Shown here one piece after another: positions 1 through 11,057 of a DNA stretch of 64,000 nucleotides. Position numbers and translations under genes: made by a program. The first letter of the stretch is position 1. Every line of letters starts with the position of its first letter. Under the pieces are notes generated by a model. The model was not told where the DNA came from. It saw nothing but the letters and a program-made list of their open reading frames with translations, and ran no database searches. This stretch comes from Limnanthes douglasii subsp. nivea (lineage: Eukaryota > Streptophyta > Magnoliopsida > Brassicales > Limnanthaceae). Location: contig JAUPFV010000002.1 of assembly GCA_036936605.1 (NCBI GenBank), positions 195,881,273 to 195,945,272 of the forward strand, given 5' to 3'.

Positions 1-173
1 TGAAATCCGGTGGTGGTCAACCTTTCAATATCTTCTATTGCTTCCTTCATTTGATGTCGCATCGAATTCATCCATTCATCTATCTGCGATCGGAACTGAT
101 CGAATTCATCACGATCGACCAATTTTGCGATCGGAAGAGTGGACTTCCCTCGCAAGGATCGCTTTGGCGGCAT
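1..173 (-). pseudogene. LTR retrotransposon gag N-terminus (partial)
   Basis: Reading the minus strand from an ATG at 173, a basic peptide begins MPPKRSLRGKSTLP and runs 33 codons to a TGA at 74-72. A second frame continues with MNSMRHQMKEAIEDIERLTT up to the window edge, so a one-base frameshift probably splits the frame. It starts 31 bp inside a tRNA-Met type primer-binding site and LTR, the normal place for gag. The rest lies outside the window. The copia or gypsy family cannot be decided from this fragment. Confidence 0.5.
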
Positions 174-203
174 ATCTTTGTTACCCACGCCGTAGGAACT
201 CTG

Positions 204-215
204 GCTCTGATACCA
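204..215 (-). other. Primer-binding site (tRNA-iMet type)
   Basis: On the minus strand this reads TGGTATCAGAGC, the classic plant retroelement primer site complementary to the 3' end of initiator tRNA-Met. It sits 3 bp inside the LTR boundary and sets the minus orientation of the element. Confidence 0.8.
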
Positions 216-218
216 ATA

Positions 219-642
219 TGGTAGCGCCAAGCTACGAGATAGAATAGATGGCTGCAAACACAAAGAGAAAAGACGAGACAAGATATATAAACCCTAACCC
301 TAGGTTAGAGTATAAGAGACTAAGAGAAAATTCTCAATTTTTATTCATCAAAGTCTGACGGCAAAATAGGGTATAGGATGCTTTATATAGCATGACCAAA
401 AACCCTAATTCCAAATAAGGAAAATTACATAAATGTTTTAAAATAAAATAAATAAAATAACGCTAAAATATTAAAACTGGTTTTCGAAGTCTTTACAGGT
501 CGAATCTGGGTATCAAACTTTATGACAAAGTCACATTTTTGAAATCTGATGGGCTCGTCGAAATCTTCGATTTGAGTACCTGTTTGACCCAATTCCGATA
601 CCTAGGAAAGAAACCATTCTGTTTGCATTCTTCGCTACATCA
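219..642 (-). repeat. 5' LTR of minus-strand retrotransposon
   Basis: A 424-bp block starts TGGTAGCGCC on the plus strand and ends CGCTACATCA, so the minus-strand reading begins TGATGTAGCG and ends CGCTACCA next to the primer-binding site. The same TGATGTAGC start is seen in the unrelated LTR element at 8640. It contains a short telomere-like CCCTAACCCTAGG stretch near 290. The 3' LTR is outside the window. Confidence 0.65.
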
Positions 643-1526
643 GATATAGTTAATTTTATCTTTCTCCTCTCATTGACCCAAAATCCTAAACATATAAAAA
701 CATTCTTCTGTAAATTAGGTTTCGTAAATTATAATTTAAGTTATACTATTAATCTTAGAGAAAAATGAAGAGTTTTTTGAATTAAATTAATAATAATGTT
801 TGAATTTGAATTTGATACGCACGAGTCTTGCTAAGAAAAGGGGAGAATGCTTAAAAAGGAATCAACAACAAATTTAATGTTTAAATATAAAATGTTATTT
901 TTCAAAAAAATATAATATCTACTATCTAGTGTTAGTTAGCAAAATATTTTGTTATCCATAAATAATTAGGGAAATGATACTATAGGTACATACTCGCAAA
1001 CGATAATGTGATCTAATATATAAAATTTATGATTACTTAATATCCATCTCTAATTAATACATATTTTTGGTATATATTAGTAAATATATATTTTTAAACT
1101 TAATTAAAAATATTATTACTAATTGCAGAAAAAAAGTAGCAGGTTTAAAAAACATCAAATTTAATATTTAAATATAAAAATACTATTTTCAAAATATAGT
1201 GTTCTAGTGATGATAATCAAATATTTTGTAATTTATTAATAATTAATATTTAGTTTTTCTATTAGTAAATCTTTTATTATTAATTAATTAATAATATTAA
1301 TATTAGACAGCGAAATAGAAAATATTTAAAAAAGAGAAATTGAAAAATCAAATTCAATATTTAAATGTATTATTTCTATTATAATACCAAAATAAGTCAA
1401 TAATTCATTTTTGGTCCACTGCCTATTTCCTATTATGACTGAATAAAAGTTCATTAAACCATTTTAATACCAAATATTTTGAAAATACCTAACTTATCCT
1501 TCTCTAACAAATAAGAACAAAAATAA
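643..1526. other. AT-rich intergenic sequence, no gene seen
   Basis: Strongly AT-rich DNA without a convincing reading frame or recognised element. Short phrases recur imperfectly, such as 'aatttaatgtttaaatataaaa' variants near 875, 1157 and 1349, suggesting an old, decayed repeat. Confidence 0.5.
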
Positions 1527-1773
1527 GTTTTTTTTTTCTTTTTTTTAAAGTTTATATCTTTTGATTTATAATTCCAAAAATAAAACCGAAATCATTGTTG
1601 TGTTTATAATTACAAGACGAACGAAACAGGTTTAATTTTTTTTCCGAAACATATCATGTAGACCACTTGTTTCGTTCGTCACATGAATATAAAAACAATG
1701 GTGGTTTCGGTTTTATTTTTGGAATTATAAATCAAAATATACGAACTTTAGAAAAAGAAAAAAAGAAAAAAAT
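1527..1773. repeat. Foldback / MITE-like inverted repeat
   Basis: Two arms of about 105 bp (about 1527-1630 and 1665-1773) are near-perfect inverted copies; both contain GAATTATAAATC / GATTTATAATTC, CCAAAAATAAAACCGAAA and GACGAACGAAACA. The loop is about 35 bp. This is the structure of a foldback element or MITE. No coding capacity and no clear TSD. Confidence 0.75.
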
Positions 1774-1900
1774 AATTGTGAAGGAGTTAAATCAACTGAT
1801 TCGTGCATGGTTAAATGATGACTTATATGACTTATATGATTCATGAAGGAGTTAAATGTGGAGGCATTTTCACCCTTAAAGGAAAGAAGGTGGATGATTT

Positions 1901-4099
1901 ATGGGGATTATAGATTGCATGCGATCTCACGATACTACATTATATAAAGAAGTTCATTCGTACTTGGGACGATTAAACAAAGAAGAGATGGATTTCGTAG
2001 TTACTTCTACAAAAATAGGATCCCGTTCTTTTGACATTCTCGGGGGAGTGAAACAATTGAACTATAAGAATTCGTCTTCAATGCGCATTGTGTACAACGC
2101 TCAACTAAAACACCGCAAGATCGAGAAAGGCATTTGGTCGCAATTCCAATACTTGTTGGGTGAACTAAAGAGGTTAAACTATTACGAATTCTATAGAAAG
2201 TCCAAAGACGGAAGCAATATCATGGGCGAGCTTTTCTTCGCGTACCCGGTTAGTTTGGACATATAGAGACTTAGCGCTTGTGAAAGCGATGGAGGAAGTG
2301 TTCCGTAATGCAACATACATGTTGTGTCGATGGCACATTAATATGAACGTATTAGGGAAAACAGAAAAAATCATCAAGGATAAGAAAGTGTTCAACGCCT
2401 TTTTGGAAGTTTGGAATATATCGAAAGTAATTGAATATACCAAAAGTTGGTTAGGACCGTACGGTGATAAGTTTTTCACGTGGAGAACTAACAAGTGGAT
2501 GCATTTTGGCAACCAAACCACAAACCGTATAGAGAGCGCTCATTCGAGCCTCAAGTGTTTCATTAGTACGAGCAAAGGTAATTCGAGTCTTCTTGGTTGA
2601 AGTTGCATACTTGATCGAATCGCAGCAGTGGGACATCAAGGGGTCATTTGAAAAGAGTTGCTTATTAGCCCTACATAAATTTGAGAACATTGTGTACGAC
2701 AAGCTAAAAAACGTCTATGCTTTGGAACGTTTTTCTGAAGAATTAGATTAGGCCCGCAACATGACAATCACAGCCGTCATGTCTTGCGGTTGTGCGATAC
2801 GAACTACACACAGTATGCCTTGCGTGCACGAAATCTACAAATTTGTTGCCAAAGGCTTAGAAGTGCCTCTAGAGTTATTTCATGAACATTGGAAGATGTT
2901 AAAAATTATTGTTTGTACCAATCTCAAGACGATCAATAAATTGAAAGAAAAAATCCAGAAACTAGTATGCAATGTCATGGAATCTAATAACGAAGCACGC
3001 ATACAGCATGTTTATAAACAATGGTTTACCGTCGTCCAACCTGAAACAACTTACATGTTAGAGCCACTGGTGAAGCAAAAAGCGCATAGTCATCCACCCT
3101 TCCAAATGTAATTTTTCTATTACCGCGTCTGAATCATCCACTAAACGTGACAAACGTATGCAGAAGCGTGTGTTAGATTCCGAAAAAATTAGTTCACCGT
3201 CGTTTGGAAAAACGTTCAAAACTTTGCCCGCAAACTCACGTAAAGGAAAATAAATATCGGTTCCAAAACATGGTTCGGAAAAAACCCCCGCTCCGAAGAA
3301 AGGTAGCGTTATTCTAACACAATAAAGTGGGACGATGTTTTAAAGTGGAACGACCGATTTTAGGACAAGCTCTACGATGTCGGCTAAGGAAAGTTTGGTT
3401 TATCCAAAAGGAAACCTAAACCAGTTCCCATCTATGTTAGGCCTTTCGTAACGTCCATCACTGACGTTAAATCTTGATGGTTACTGCGGGTACCGCTTGA
3501 TTGTGTTTGCCTTGAGCAGACAATAAGACGGTTGGAAGTTGATTATGGATGCCCTATACAGCGAGCTTATGGATTACGCATCCGTGTACGTGAAGATATT
3601 TACAAGCATAGAGGATTTTATAGATATTGTGGAGCCTGTGAAGTGCCCTAGCGATATTCCTACTATCGATCATTGGATGTCCATACCCGAGGTGGGAGCC
3701 GTGATCGCGTCTGCGTTTAGCTGCATACTCCATTTTGATTGACAATATCAAAACATGAATGTCGGCTTCACTTTTCTTCCGTTAAGAGGTGCACCCCTTC
3801 AAATGCTAAACCGGTTAGAGATTGGATTGGGTTGGGTCAACACCAACCACTTTGTGAACGTAAGTATTTTTTTACATTGTCGGTTAGTTTATAAATTTAA
3901 ATATCCTTTTTATCGTGTTTTTATTTTATAGCTTGGGAATACAACGGAGGCCCCATGTGCGAGGATACATCTGTGTTGCTTAAATTTGCGTTCACCAGAA
4001 GCAGAAGGTTGGGCATTACCGATTCTCTCTCGTTGCAAGAGATACCAAGAGCTTAAAAATGGCATACCCGATGTAATCGATTTAGCCGTTTTTGTTTGA
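1901..4099 (+). pseudogene. Element A transposase-OTU pseudogene
   Basis: Recognisable by collinearity with the transposases of B and C. At 1916-2266 lies the linker after the FAR1-type domain, ending in a DGSNIMGELFFAYP block. About 200 bp are missing near 2262, removing the first catalytic Asp (MDSTYK block) through the second (TDRE block). At 2280-2600 comes the MLCRWHINMN motif of the MULE core. At 2785-2850 is an intact SWIM finger (CGC...CVH). Around 3466-3742 is the OTU-like domain with DGYCGYR, so the catalytic Cys survives. An intron at 3860-3931 splits the NHFVN block in the same place as in B and C, and the last exon ends with TGA at 4097-4099. Several frameshifts and the deletion make it non-functional. 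Confidence 0.8.
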
Positions 4100-4324
4100 G
4101 CACTAGGTCATTATAACATGTGTACGATTTATCACGCTTAAAATTTGGATATTTTGTAGTTTATGATGACGTTTATCTTAAAAAAATAGACTTTCACTTC
4201 TTAATTGGTGGTTTTCATTAATTTAAGATATTACAAATTAATTTAGGACATCACATAATTAGAAATACGAATGGAAATAACGGAAATAGAAAGTAAGATT
4301 GTATACAGAGTTTCCATAGGCTCT
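4100..4324. other. Convergent 3' spacer of element A
   Basis: Short AT-rich spacer between the 3' ends of the transposase pseudogene and the small minus-strand gene. Nothing recognisable in it. Confidence 0.4.
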
Positions 4325-4798
4325 TCAATTACATAGGGACAGATAGTTCCATCCATGCTCATGGCGTTTCTCGAAAGGATATTCCTCATCCTCACTACTT
4401 CCTTCAGGAGTTGGGTAAGTTCTAATTTTGGTGGCTATCGCGTCCATTTTCTCTTGCAACTTCTGAATCACATGTTCCAGCATCCATTTCATAAGAGTAA
4501 TTTGAAACTTCATACTAAATATATCACGGGTTTCACTTTAGAATTCATAAGGTAGTGACTTCATCGGTATAGCCGGCACGGTGTTCATATAAACTAACAT
4601 GTCGGCCACTTCTTCACGTCTACATGGTCGGGGCATCATACAGCTCGAACACGATGCCTTCCTACCGTGCATGAAGTACATCCTGCATAAAACAGCATCG
4701 ACAAAGCCTGGAATCTCCTCCAACATTGTTCCTTTGACGAACTCAAATGTTTTTAGGAGACTTGCATCTTTGTGCACATTCCAATTTGTATCACCCAT
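4325..4798 (-). pseudogene. Element A Myb/SANT-like small protein, one nonsense codon
   Basis: From ATG at 4798 the frame begins MGDTNWNVHKDASLLKTF and continues with VDAVLCRMYFMHGR and CMMPRPCRREEV, closely matching the intact 149-residue ORF of element B (33974-34423). An in-frame TAA follows LPYEF at about 4540, after which the same frame continues to the conserved tail TYPTPEGSSEDEEY. The pattern of an aromatic residue, an acidic pair and LL, then F..AVLC.M.F..GR, then a basic helix with RREEV, is compatible with a three-helix Myb/SANT domain; I infer this, as no database search was possible. A possible TATA box (minus strand TATAAGTA) is at 4852-4845. Confidence 0.7.
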
Positions 4799-4959
4799 TC
4801 TTATTGTTTTGATGTTTAATGCTATAGCGTGGTTATACTACTTATAGATGGGTAGTAGGCCGGAATTCCGCAAAATGTAAGCGGGAAGCAAATAAAATTT
4901 GGGCGGGTAAACCTGTTTCGGTGGGATTTTTGTAAAGACTTAAAATTAGCATCCACCAG

Positions 4960-5430
4960 CCGACTGGTGCATTTTCAACCGGCGGGTGATAATCTCCCCG
5001 GTGGTTGCGTAGTTACTAACCACTGGGGATAGAGACCATATCCTAATAGGAGATGGCCTCCAACTCTAGACTATTAACCCGATGGTGTGAATATTTTCAG
5101 TGGGCGGGTGAAACGCCCCCCGCCGGTTGATAATTTATACACCGCCAGGTATGTAGACCATTTCTTATTATGAAATGGTCTACAAATGTTTAATTGTTAC
5201 CCGACGAATCGCGTACTTACAACCGACAGATCAAAAATTCACACGTGGGGGAATTTATCAACCACCGTTTGAAAATTCTATACCCGACGGGTTTGGTTAA
5301 AAAAATAATATATGATCATATAGTCTTTTTTCTCGCTGTCACCCGACAGTTGAACAATTTCTAACCGTCGGGTGAAAAGTCCTCCCCCCCCCCCCCCCCC
5401 GGTGGATAAATGTTCAACCGATGGGGAAGG
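4960..5430. repeat. Element A GC-rich palindromic repeat cluster
   Basis: Repeated short half-sites of the form CACCCGNCGGTTG and CAACCGNCGGGTG alternate in both orientations with AT-rich linkers, for example CACCCGACAGTTG then AACCGTCGGGTG at 5340-5373. A second hairpin around 5155-5195 pairs TGTAGACCATTTC with GAAATGGTCTACA. This is the element A counterpart of the differently worded clusters in B and C. It lies between the small gene and the PMD gene. Confidence 0.65.
5384..5400 (+). repeat. Poly-C tract (17 C)
   Basis: An uninterrupted run of 17 C residues directly in the palindromic cluster. Such long C/G homopolymers are uncommon in plant DNA and the exact length may be uncertain in the assembly. 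Confidence 0.85.
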
Positions 5431-5689
5431 GACGTTTTAATAACCTTGTACATCAAATAATTGTAAACCCTCCGTAAGGATTTCACGAAACATACAAGTC
5501 TAACATATAACTTAGAACTACACACAATATCTAAAACAAACATCTAATATCACATAGGTACCGTGATTGAAAAAGACAACATTTGTAATTCAAACTTAGA
5601 ATGATAAAAGTAATTTCGATCAATATCCAAAACATAAATCGTAGTGTAGCGTGAGTCAAATAACCAAAGACATTGTTCCAAAACTAAAA

Positions 5690-7640
5690 CAACATACAAA
5701 CAATCAACAAGCCTAGCATGATAAGAAGCCACTGATTTGTGATATAGAGCACCTTTTTTGCGAAGTACATAAGATCTTCAGGAGTATCGTCTAGCGGACA
5801 AACACAATTTATCATGTTAACCACATCAATCACGGATTGCTCATTAAAAATATGAGGCGTGATGTTAAACCAACCATATTTATTCACATACGCTTCATAC
5901 TGAGGAGAGTATGTCCGACTACTTATTTACAAACGTCGTGAATACCTATCAATCACAAACAAATACTCCCTCCAGTTCATCTAGTGCATACCCTTCACCA
6001 CATAACGGACATTGTCCCCTCTTGTGAAACCAGTTCTAGGAGAAATGGGAGCTATCAGCTTCTATTGGACCCAACCGAACTACCGCATCACTTGATTCGG
6101 GTGGTATGCCTCGCTAACAAACATAAGATGAATAGGGTTACAATCAACCTAATTTTCTACTCTGAGAAAGCTGCACGAACATCCACATACGGTCGAAAAA
6201 GCACTTGCAAATAAAAAAACACACACATATAAACATGTAATAAATAAACACATATATTAATCGATGACGTAAACAAACAAACTTACATCTGTTTCTTCTT
6301 GCACCGCGAGTAGGTCACGGTAGTACGGCTTCCCATGAAGAAGTGCTCCGCTAAGATTTTTGGGTAACCACGCCAGCATCTTCGGATCGGTCGGGTTGTA
6401 ACCGTTATTCACCACCGTCTGGAAGGTAGAGAAGTGTTCATAAACCCAACACCCCAACAACACCGAAAACCCAACTAAGTTCTTCAAGGAGTGATTTGAA
6501 ATGCCTCCCGAGATCTTGTACAGTCAGTTCAATGTGCATGTACCCCATGCGTACTCATCAAACTTCTCCAAGTGCTCGAGATGATGGATAAAATTGTATT
6601 AGATGTTTTTTTGGCTAGTGTTCGTAAATATGGTACATCATAGAAAAATATGATATATGCTTGAGGGGTTTGTTTCTTTATATCTGTAGTAAGTGTGATA
6701 TTGGAATCCAGATATGTGTCCACCGAATACTTCTTCCTTATCCATTGAAGGTCGAACCCACTCCCATCGTGTGCCTCTATCTCTTTTTACACGTCTACGG
6801 TCGAAACTCTCAACAACGAGGCATGTCGTGCATATGAATGATCTATCGACTCGGTCCTAAAAACGTCCATAATTCTCCCCTCGACCGGGAGGCCAGTAAT
6901 CACATACACGTCGTCCAACGTGATGGTCATCTCACCGAACGATAACTGGAAAATATTGGTCTGCATGTGGCATCTTTCGATCAGCACCTCGTCCAACTGC
7001 AGGTGTGAATTGAATTTTGTTAGGTGGCGCATAAGTTTCCAGAACGGAGTACCTTCCAATATTTTCACCATCCCTAGTTGTTTGCTAAGGTTTTATTGGC
7101 AAAGCATCCTATATTTTGACTGGACCGTGATGCCAGAACTGGACTGAAACAAATAAACAAACATTATTATATTGTAAAAAAATAGTTCAAGTAAAAATAT
7201 AATTATTTAAGTCCTAAATTAAATAACTTACGTTGTCTACGAAAGTGAAGTAGACCTTGTGTTGCATATAGACGGAGAATAGAATAATATTATTTTGCGC
7301 CAAGAAAAGTTCCTTTCATCCCTCTAGATCGGTTGGACGGCCTTGGCTACGGACCTCTGGTGGAAGTGATAGCTCGGGGACATCCATACCTTCCTCCTCC
7401 TCGGAGTCTATAAGCCCACAGACCTCTCGTGGAGGTGATGGCTATAAACCGCGCTCCCTCGCGGCATCATATATTTTATACCTTACGGAGCGTTTGGTAT
7501 ACACTGTGCATTCACCAAGGTTGGCCTAACCCACCTTCAGTCGACTATCACTACCACCAACACCACCTTTTTTTGGCGGACGGACTTCTTCCCTTCACGC
7601 CTTCCTAACTTATTTCCCTTCTCTTTCTCAGGTCATGCCA
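5690..7640 (-). pseudogene. Element A plant mobile domain (PMD) pseudogene
   Basis: Minus-strand relic with the PMD signature at 6787-7071: a LDEVLIERCHMQTN block followed by FQLSFGEMTITLDDVYVITG, which matches the same block in B and C almost residue for residue. Upstream exon remnants reach about 7640, with an intron at about 7231-7144. Downstream, 6257-6487 keeps the CWVYEHFSTFQ block, and 5690-6190 keeps a YHPNQV..FGWVQ stretch like the C-terminal exon of element C. Stops and frameshifts are frequent. PMD proteins (Pfam plant mobile domain, MAIN/MAIL1 family) occur both as host nuclear factors and inside transposons. Confidence 0.75.
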
Positions 7641-7859
7641 AAGAGTGGATGCAATCCATGTAGTAACATCATTAGTGTGCATAAATCAGAATTGACTGAC
7701 CACTACCAACACTAACACCATTATTATTGCTCATATTAATATAAGATGTGAGATCACCTTGTGATGACGACACATGAGAAGTTTCCCCGGTATCCATATA
7801 CCAGTTATGATCCTTTTGTGATAAATATATAGTGTGCATAGTCAATTATATATCTGTTG
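7641..7859. other. Junction between element A and copia remnant
   Basis: No gene recognised; the end of element A cannot be placed exactly here. Confidence 0.3.
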
Positions 7860-8424
7860 GAGTCCACCAAGAGGTTGTTTATGCCTGTTGTTACTATTGT
7901 TGAGGTCTGAAGTCCAAGATTTCGAGTTTTCGCGGTTTACTAGGCATGCCCTAAGATTGCATTGGGTATGGGCAGGGGGTACGATCTAGGATGGCTGCAT
8001 CCAAGCCCACCAATGAGGCATCACCCAAGACGGAGCACTCACATTCTTAAGTTGGTTGAAGAGAGTCTTGAGGTATTCGCAATAAGCAGAGATCGTAAGT
8101 GTTATTGAACTTATGTTCCAAAGCAACGACACTATAATTCTCATTGTCTTGAAACAAATCGCGAAGACGATTTCACAGAGCTATGGCCGAAACGTCTGCA
8201 TCAATAATAGTGGTCAAGAGATCGGTGGAGATAGTGGAATAAATTCATTGAACCACAACAGCATCCAAAGTATCCCACATCTCTTGTTCATCATTGGTAA
8301 GAAGACCCATCTCTTTGTCTTTTTCTTCCTCTTTTTTTGGTAGGATATTGTGATGAAGAACTTTGTGCGAGCGAAAATGAACCTTGAATAATTATGCCCA
8401 ATTGGCATATTGAATGTTTTCCAT
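7860..8424 (-). pseudogene. Ty1/copia gag pseudogene (UBN2-type)
   Basis: From an ATG at 8424 the minus strand encodes MENIQYANWA, a stop, then LFKVHFRSHKV, and further on DEQEMWDTLDAVVVQWIYST, LLTTIIDADVSA and RLRDLFQDNENYSVVALE. This is the typical copia gag pattern of a W..LDA..QWIYSTIS stretch followed by W.RL.DLFQDN and a LE.KF block. Stops and frameshifts disrupt it and it ends at about 7860 without protease or RT, so it is a truncated element. Confidence 0.7.
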
Positions 8425-8629
8425 CTCAAGAATGATGGGAGCGTGTGTTATGATGTTAGAGACAACAAGTGCATGGTGAAAAGAGAAAGAAGAAGTTTTG
8501 GTATTGGGTTCTTCTATGTCAACAGAAAGGAGTAGAGGAGAAGGGAGAATCAAGCATAGTAAGTTATGAGAAGATGGTAACATAGTAGGGCGGCGGAAGA
8601 GATAAGAGATAAACCTTAACCCTATTGTA

Positions 8630-8639
8630 GCTCTGATAC
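8630..8639 (-). other. Copia primer-binding site split by insertion
   Basis: The minus strand reads GTATCAGAGC. The remaining bases of the normal TGGTATCAGAGC site are found on the far side of the inserted LTR element, at 10097-10103 (GATACCA on the plus strand), so the insertion at 8640-10096 cut the site and duplicated GATAC. Confidence 0.7.
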
Positions 8640-8961
8640 TGATGTAGCCCAGAAAGTCCAAACAAAAGCCTTTTTAATTTTATTTTATTTAATTCAAATA
8701 TCTTATGTATTAAATCAAATCTAATTATGTTAAGATTTGATTTTATTTTATTTTATTTCCTTGTATTATAATTTAGGGTTTTGAGAAGCTCTTATATAAA
8801 GCCTCATATACCTTAAGTTATTTTAAGTTTTTGGAATAATATATTTTTATATATCTGAAAATTTCAATCTTTGTTACCCTTTAATTAGGGTTTCATCATG
8901 TTACCCTTGAATTAGGCTTTCAGCTATCGTTGCTTCTTCTTTTATTTCTGTCGTGTCGTCA
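8640..8961 (+). repeat. LTR1 of composite element
   Basis: 322 bp, TGATGTAGCCC to TCGTCA, followed after 3 bp by a tRNA-Met type PBS. Contains the AT-rich TTATTTTATTTT tract and AGGGTTTTGAGAAGC, shared with LTR2 and LTR3. Confidence 0.8.
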
Positions 8962-9482
8962 GTTTGGTATCAGAGCCTCAGTTACTGCTATGGGGAAGCA
9001 TGTTTCTAAAGCCTGACTATTCTGATTTAAGGTTTAAAGAAGAGAACAACACACATGGTCATGAAGATCCGGAAGATCGTTTGAGTATGAGGGGGCATAC
9101 CAATCGTTTCAATGACGATCGTATTGACCGGTTACTGAAGGAGTTTAAATTGGCTACCAATCATCGAATCAAGATAAAAATTGCTTATCGAGATGCTGTC
9201 TCATGCTATGAAAAGGTTTTCAAAACCATATTTTTTTCATCAACTGGACATGGGGATGTTGTCTTCAGGCTATGAAAAGGTTTTCGATTTTTTTTTCATC
9301 AACCAGATGGCTTCAATGTGACTTCGAATAAGGAACACTCGAGAAGAATTTATCTTATTCTGCTAAGGTCGCAAATTATAATTCCCAACGTAACGATTGA
9401 ATAAAATAAAATAGATAATTTGGGTTCTTGATGGTGATGGTGCTATGAATTTGATGACGAATTCTTGTCAACCAAGAGAGGA

Positions 9483-9755
9483 TGATGTAGCCTAGAAAGT
9501 CCAAACAAAAGCCTTTTTAATTTTATTTTATTTTATTCAAATATCTTATGTATTTAAATCAAATCTAATTATATTAAGATTTTATTTTATTTTATTTTAT
9601 TTTAAAATATTTATTTTATTTTAAAATATTTATTTTATTTTAAAATATTTATTTTATTTACTTGTATTATAATTTAGGGTTTTGAGAAGCTCTTATATAA
9701 AGCCTCATATACCTTAAGTTATTTTAAGTTTTTGGAATAATATATTTTTTATATC
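9483..9755 (+). repeat. LTR2 of composite element (3' truncated)
   Basis: Same sequence as LTR1, preceded by a polypurine tract AAGAGAGGA. It has expanded TTTTAAAATATTTATT repeats and stops at TATATC, losing about 60 bp present in LTR1. Confidence 0.75.
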
Positions 9756-9762
9756 AAACTGA

Positions 9763-10096
9763 TGACGCAGCGGAAATAGAAGAAGAAGCAACGATAGATG
9801 AAACCCTAATTCAAGGGTAACATGATGAAACCCTAATCAAAGGGCAACAAAGATTGAAATTTTCATATATAAAAAAATATATTATTCCAAAAACTTAAAA
9901 TAACTTAAGGTATATGAGGCTTTATATAAGAGCTTCTCAAAACACTAAATTATAATACAATGAAATAAAATAAATATTTTAAAATAAAATAAAATATAAT
10001 CTTAATATAATTAGATTTGATTTAGATACATAAGATATTTGAATAAAATCAAATCAAATTAAAAGGGTTTTTGTTTGGACTTTCTGAGCTACATCA
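9763..10096 (-). repeat. LTR3 of composite element (inverted)
   Basis: Reverse-complement copy of LTR1, including TCATCATGTTACCC and CCTCATATACC landmarks, running TGACGC to CTACATCA on the plus strand. LTR2 and LTR3 together form a large inverted repeat. Confidence 0.8.
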
Positions 10097-10143
10097 GATA
10101 CCATAAAAGAATATAATTTTGTGTGTTTCTCATTAACGAAAGG

Positions 10144-10145
<2 letters not shown>

Positions 10146-10205
<60 letters not shown>
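10146..10205. repeat. (TA)n microsatellite
   Basis: About 30 uninterrupted TA dinucleotides in the DNA just right of the composite LTR element. Confidence 0.95.
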
Positions 10206-10207
<2 letters not shown>

Positions 10208-10436
10208 ATAATCTAATAATTAGGCTATAATCTACGCTACTACAAATTAGGCTATAATTTAGACTATTAAATATACAATAAGATATACTAAATATATAAA
10301 AAAAATTGTATATCCTATCAATATCTTCGTGATCTCTTAGTTAAGTTTTATCAACATCACGCAATCCTCAACGTATTTTCCTTATTGATCCTACTACAGA
10401 TAAGGACCTCGATTATCGAGATCTTCCTATTATAAT

Positions 10437-10814
10437 TTATGAGTCCGGACAAATTCACCACTACTCACTGAGAAATCCGGACAGGGGTAATTCGGACAAT
10501 AAATGCCCACTGAACTATCCTGACACGACAAAAGTATTAAATAACTAAACACTTTTTGACTAAGCTAGGTGCTAATCAGCTTATTAAGTAAATGGGTTCT
10601 TAAACTTGACCCGGTTTCATAACTTAACCCAAAAGCCCATGGGTCCATAATTAAAGGTATAAATACCCAACTACTTTCATTAATGAGGGTAATGAACATT
10701 TAATATAACCATGCAGCTTAAATCTCTCACTACAAAACACCCAAACATTTAATACCCTTAAAACTCTCCAAAACACTTGACAAAATTACCCTCGGCTTAA
10801 AATAAACCTCACCA
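10437..10814 (+). repeat. 5' LTR of Tat-like element
   Basis: Begins TTATGAGTCCGGAC (TG start mutated compared with the 3' LTR) and ends CCTCACCA. It carries about 40 bp (around GGTAATTCGGACAATAAATG) not present in the 3' LTR. Confidence 0.8.
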
Positions 10815-11057
10815 AATTGGCGACCACAATGGGAGAAGGGTGTGGCAAGGAAAATGAAACATAAGGCTCGTGGTTTCTTAATCATAAGAGAGTTCCTTTA
10901 TAAGAAGTCGTTTAGTAGACCTATCCTACGTTGTTTGGGGGTTTAAGAGTCCCAAATTGTGATATCCGAACTACATGATGGAGAAGGATCAGCACACTAT
11001 GACTATAGAGCTTTAACCCGGAGGGTTTTGTTGGTCGGATACTATTAGCCATCCATA

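Larger units (their letters stand above)
1860..7640. mobile_element. Element A: decayed multi-gene MULE
   Basis: The segment carries relics of the same gene set as elements B and C: a MULE transposase with OTU tail (+), a Myb/SANT-like small gene (-) and a PMD gene (-), in the order transposase, small gene, PMD also used by element C. All are broken. I could not find terminal inverted repeats or a target-site duplication, so the limits are only where homology fades. An element-specific palindromic repeat cluster (4960-5430) lies between the small gene and the PMD gene. Confidence 0.75.
8640..10096 (+). mobile_element. Composite small LTR element, TSD GATAC
   Basis: The unit starts TGATGTAGC and ends GCTACATCA and is flanked by the 5-bp repeat GATAC (8635-8639 and 10097-10101). 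Inside are LTR1 in plus orientation (8640-8961), a PBS (TGGTATCAGAGCC at 8965-8977), about 500 bp of internal sequence, a polypurine tract (9472-9482), LTR2 in plus orientation (9483 to about 9755, missing its end), and LTR3 in minus orientation (9763-10096). With no gag-pol it resembles a TRIM/LARD-type non-autonomous element; the inverted third LTR shows rearrangement or self-insertion (autointegration). Confidence 0.75.

Noticed and set aside
287..303. Telomere-like CCCTAACCCTAGG
   Set aside because: Only two partial units inside an LTR; not an interstitial telomere array.
8964..9275. 103-codon ORF inside the composite LTR element as a gag gene
   Set aside because: No gag-like motif; internal repeats and the TRIM-like structure suggest it is non-coding.
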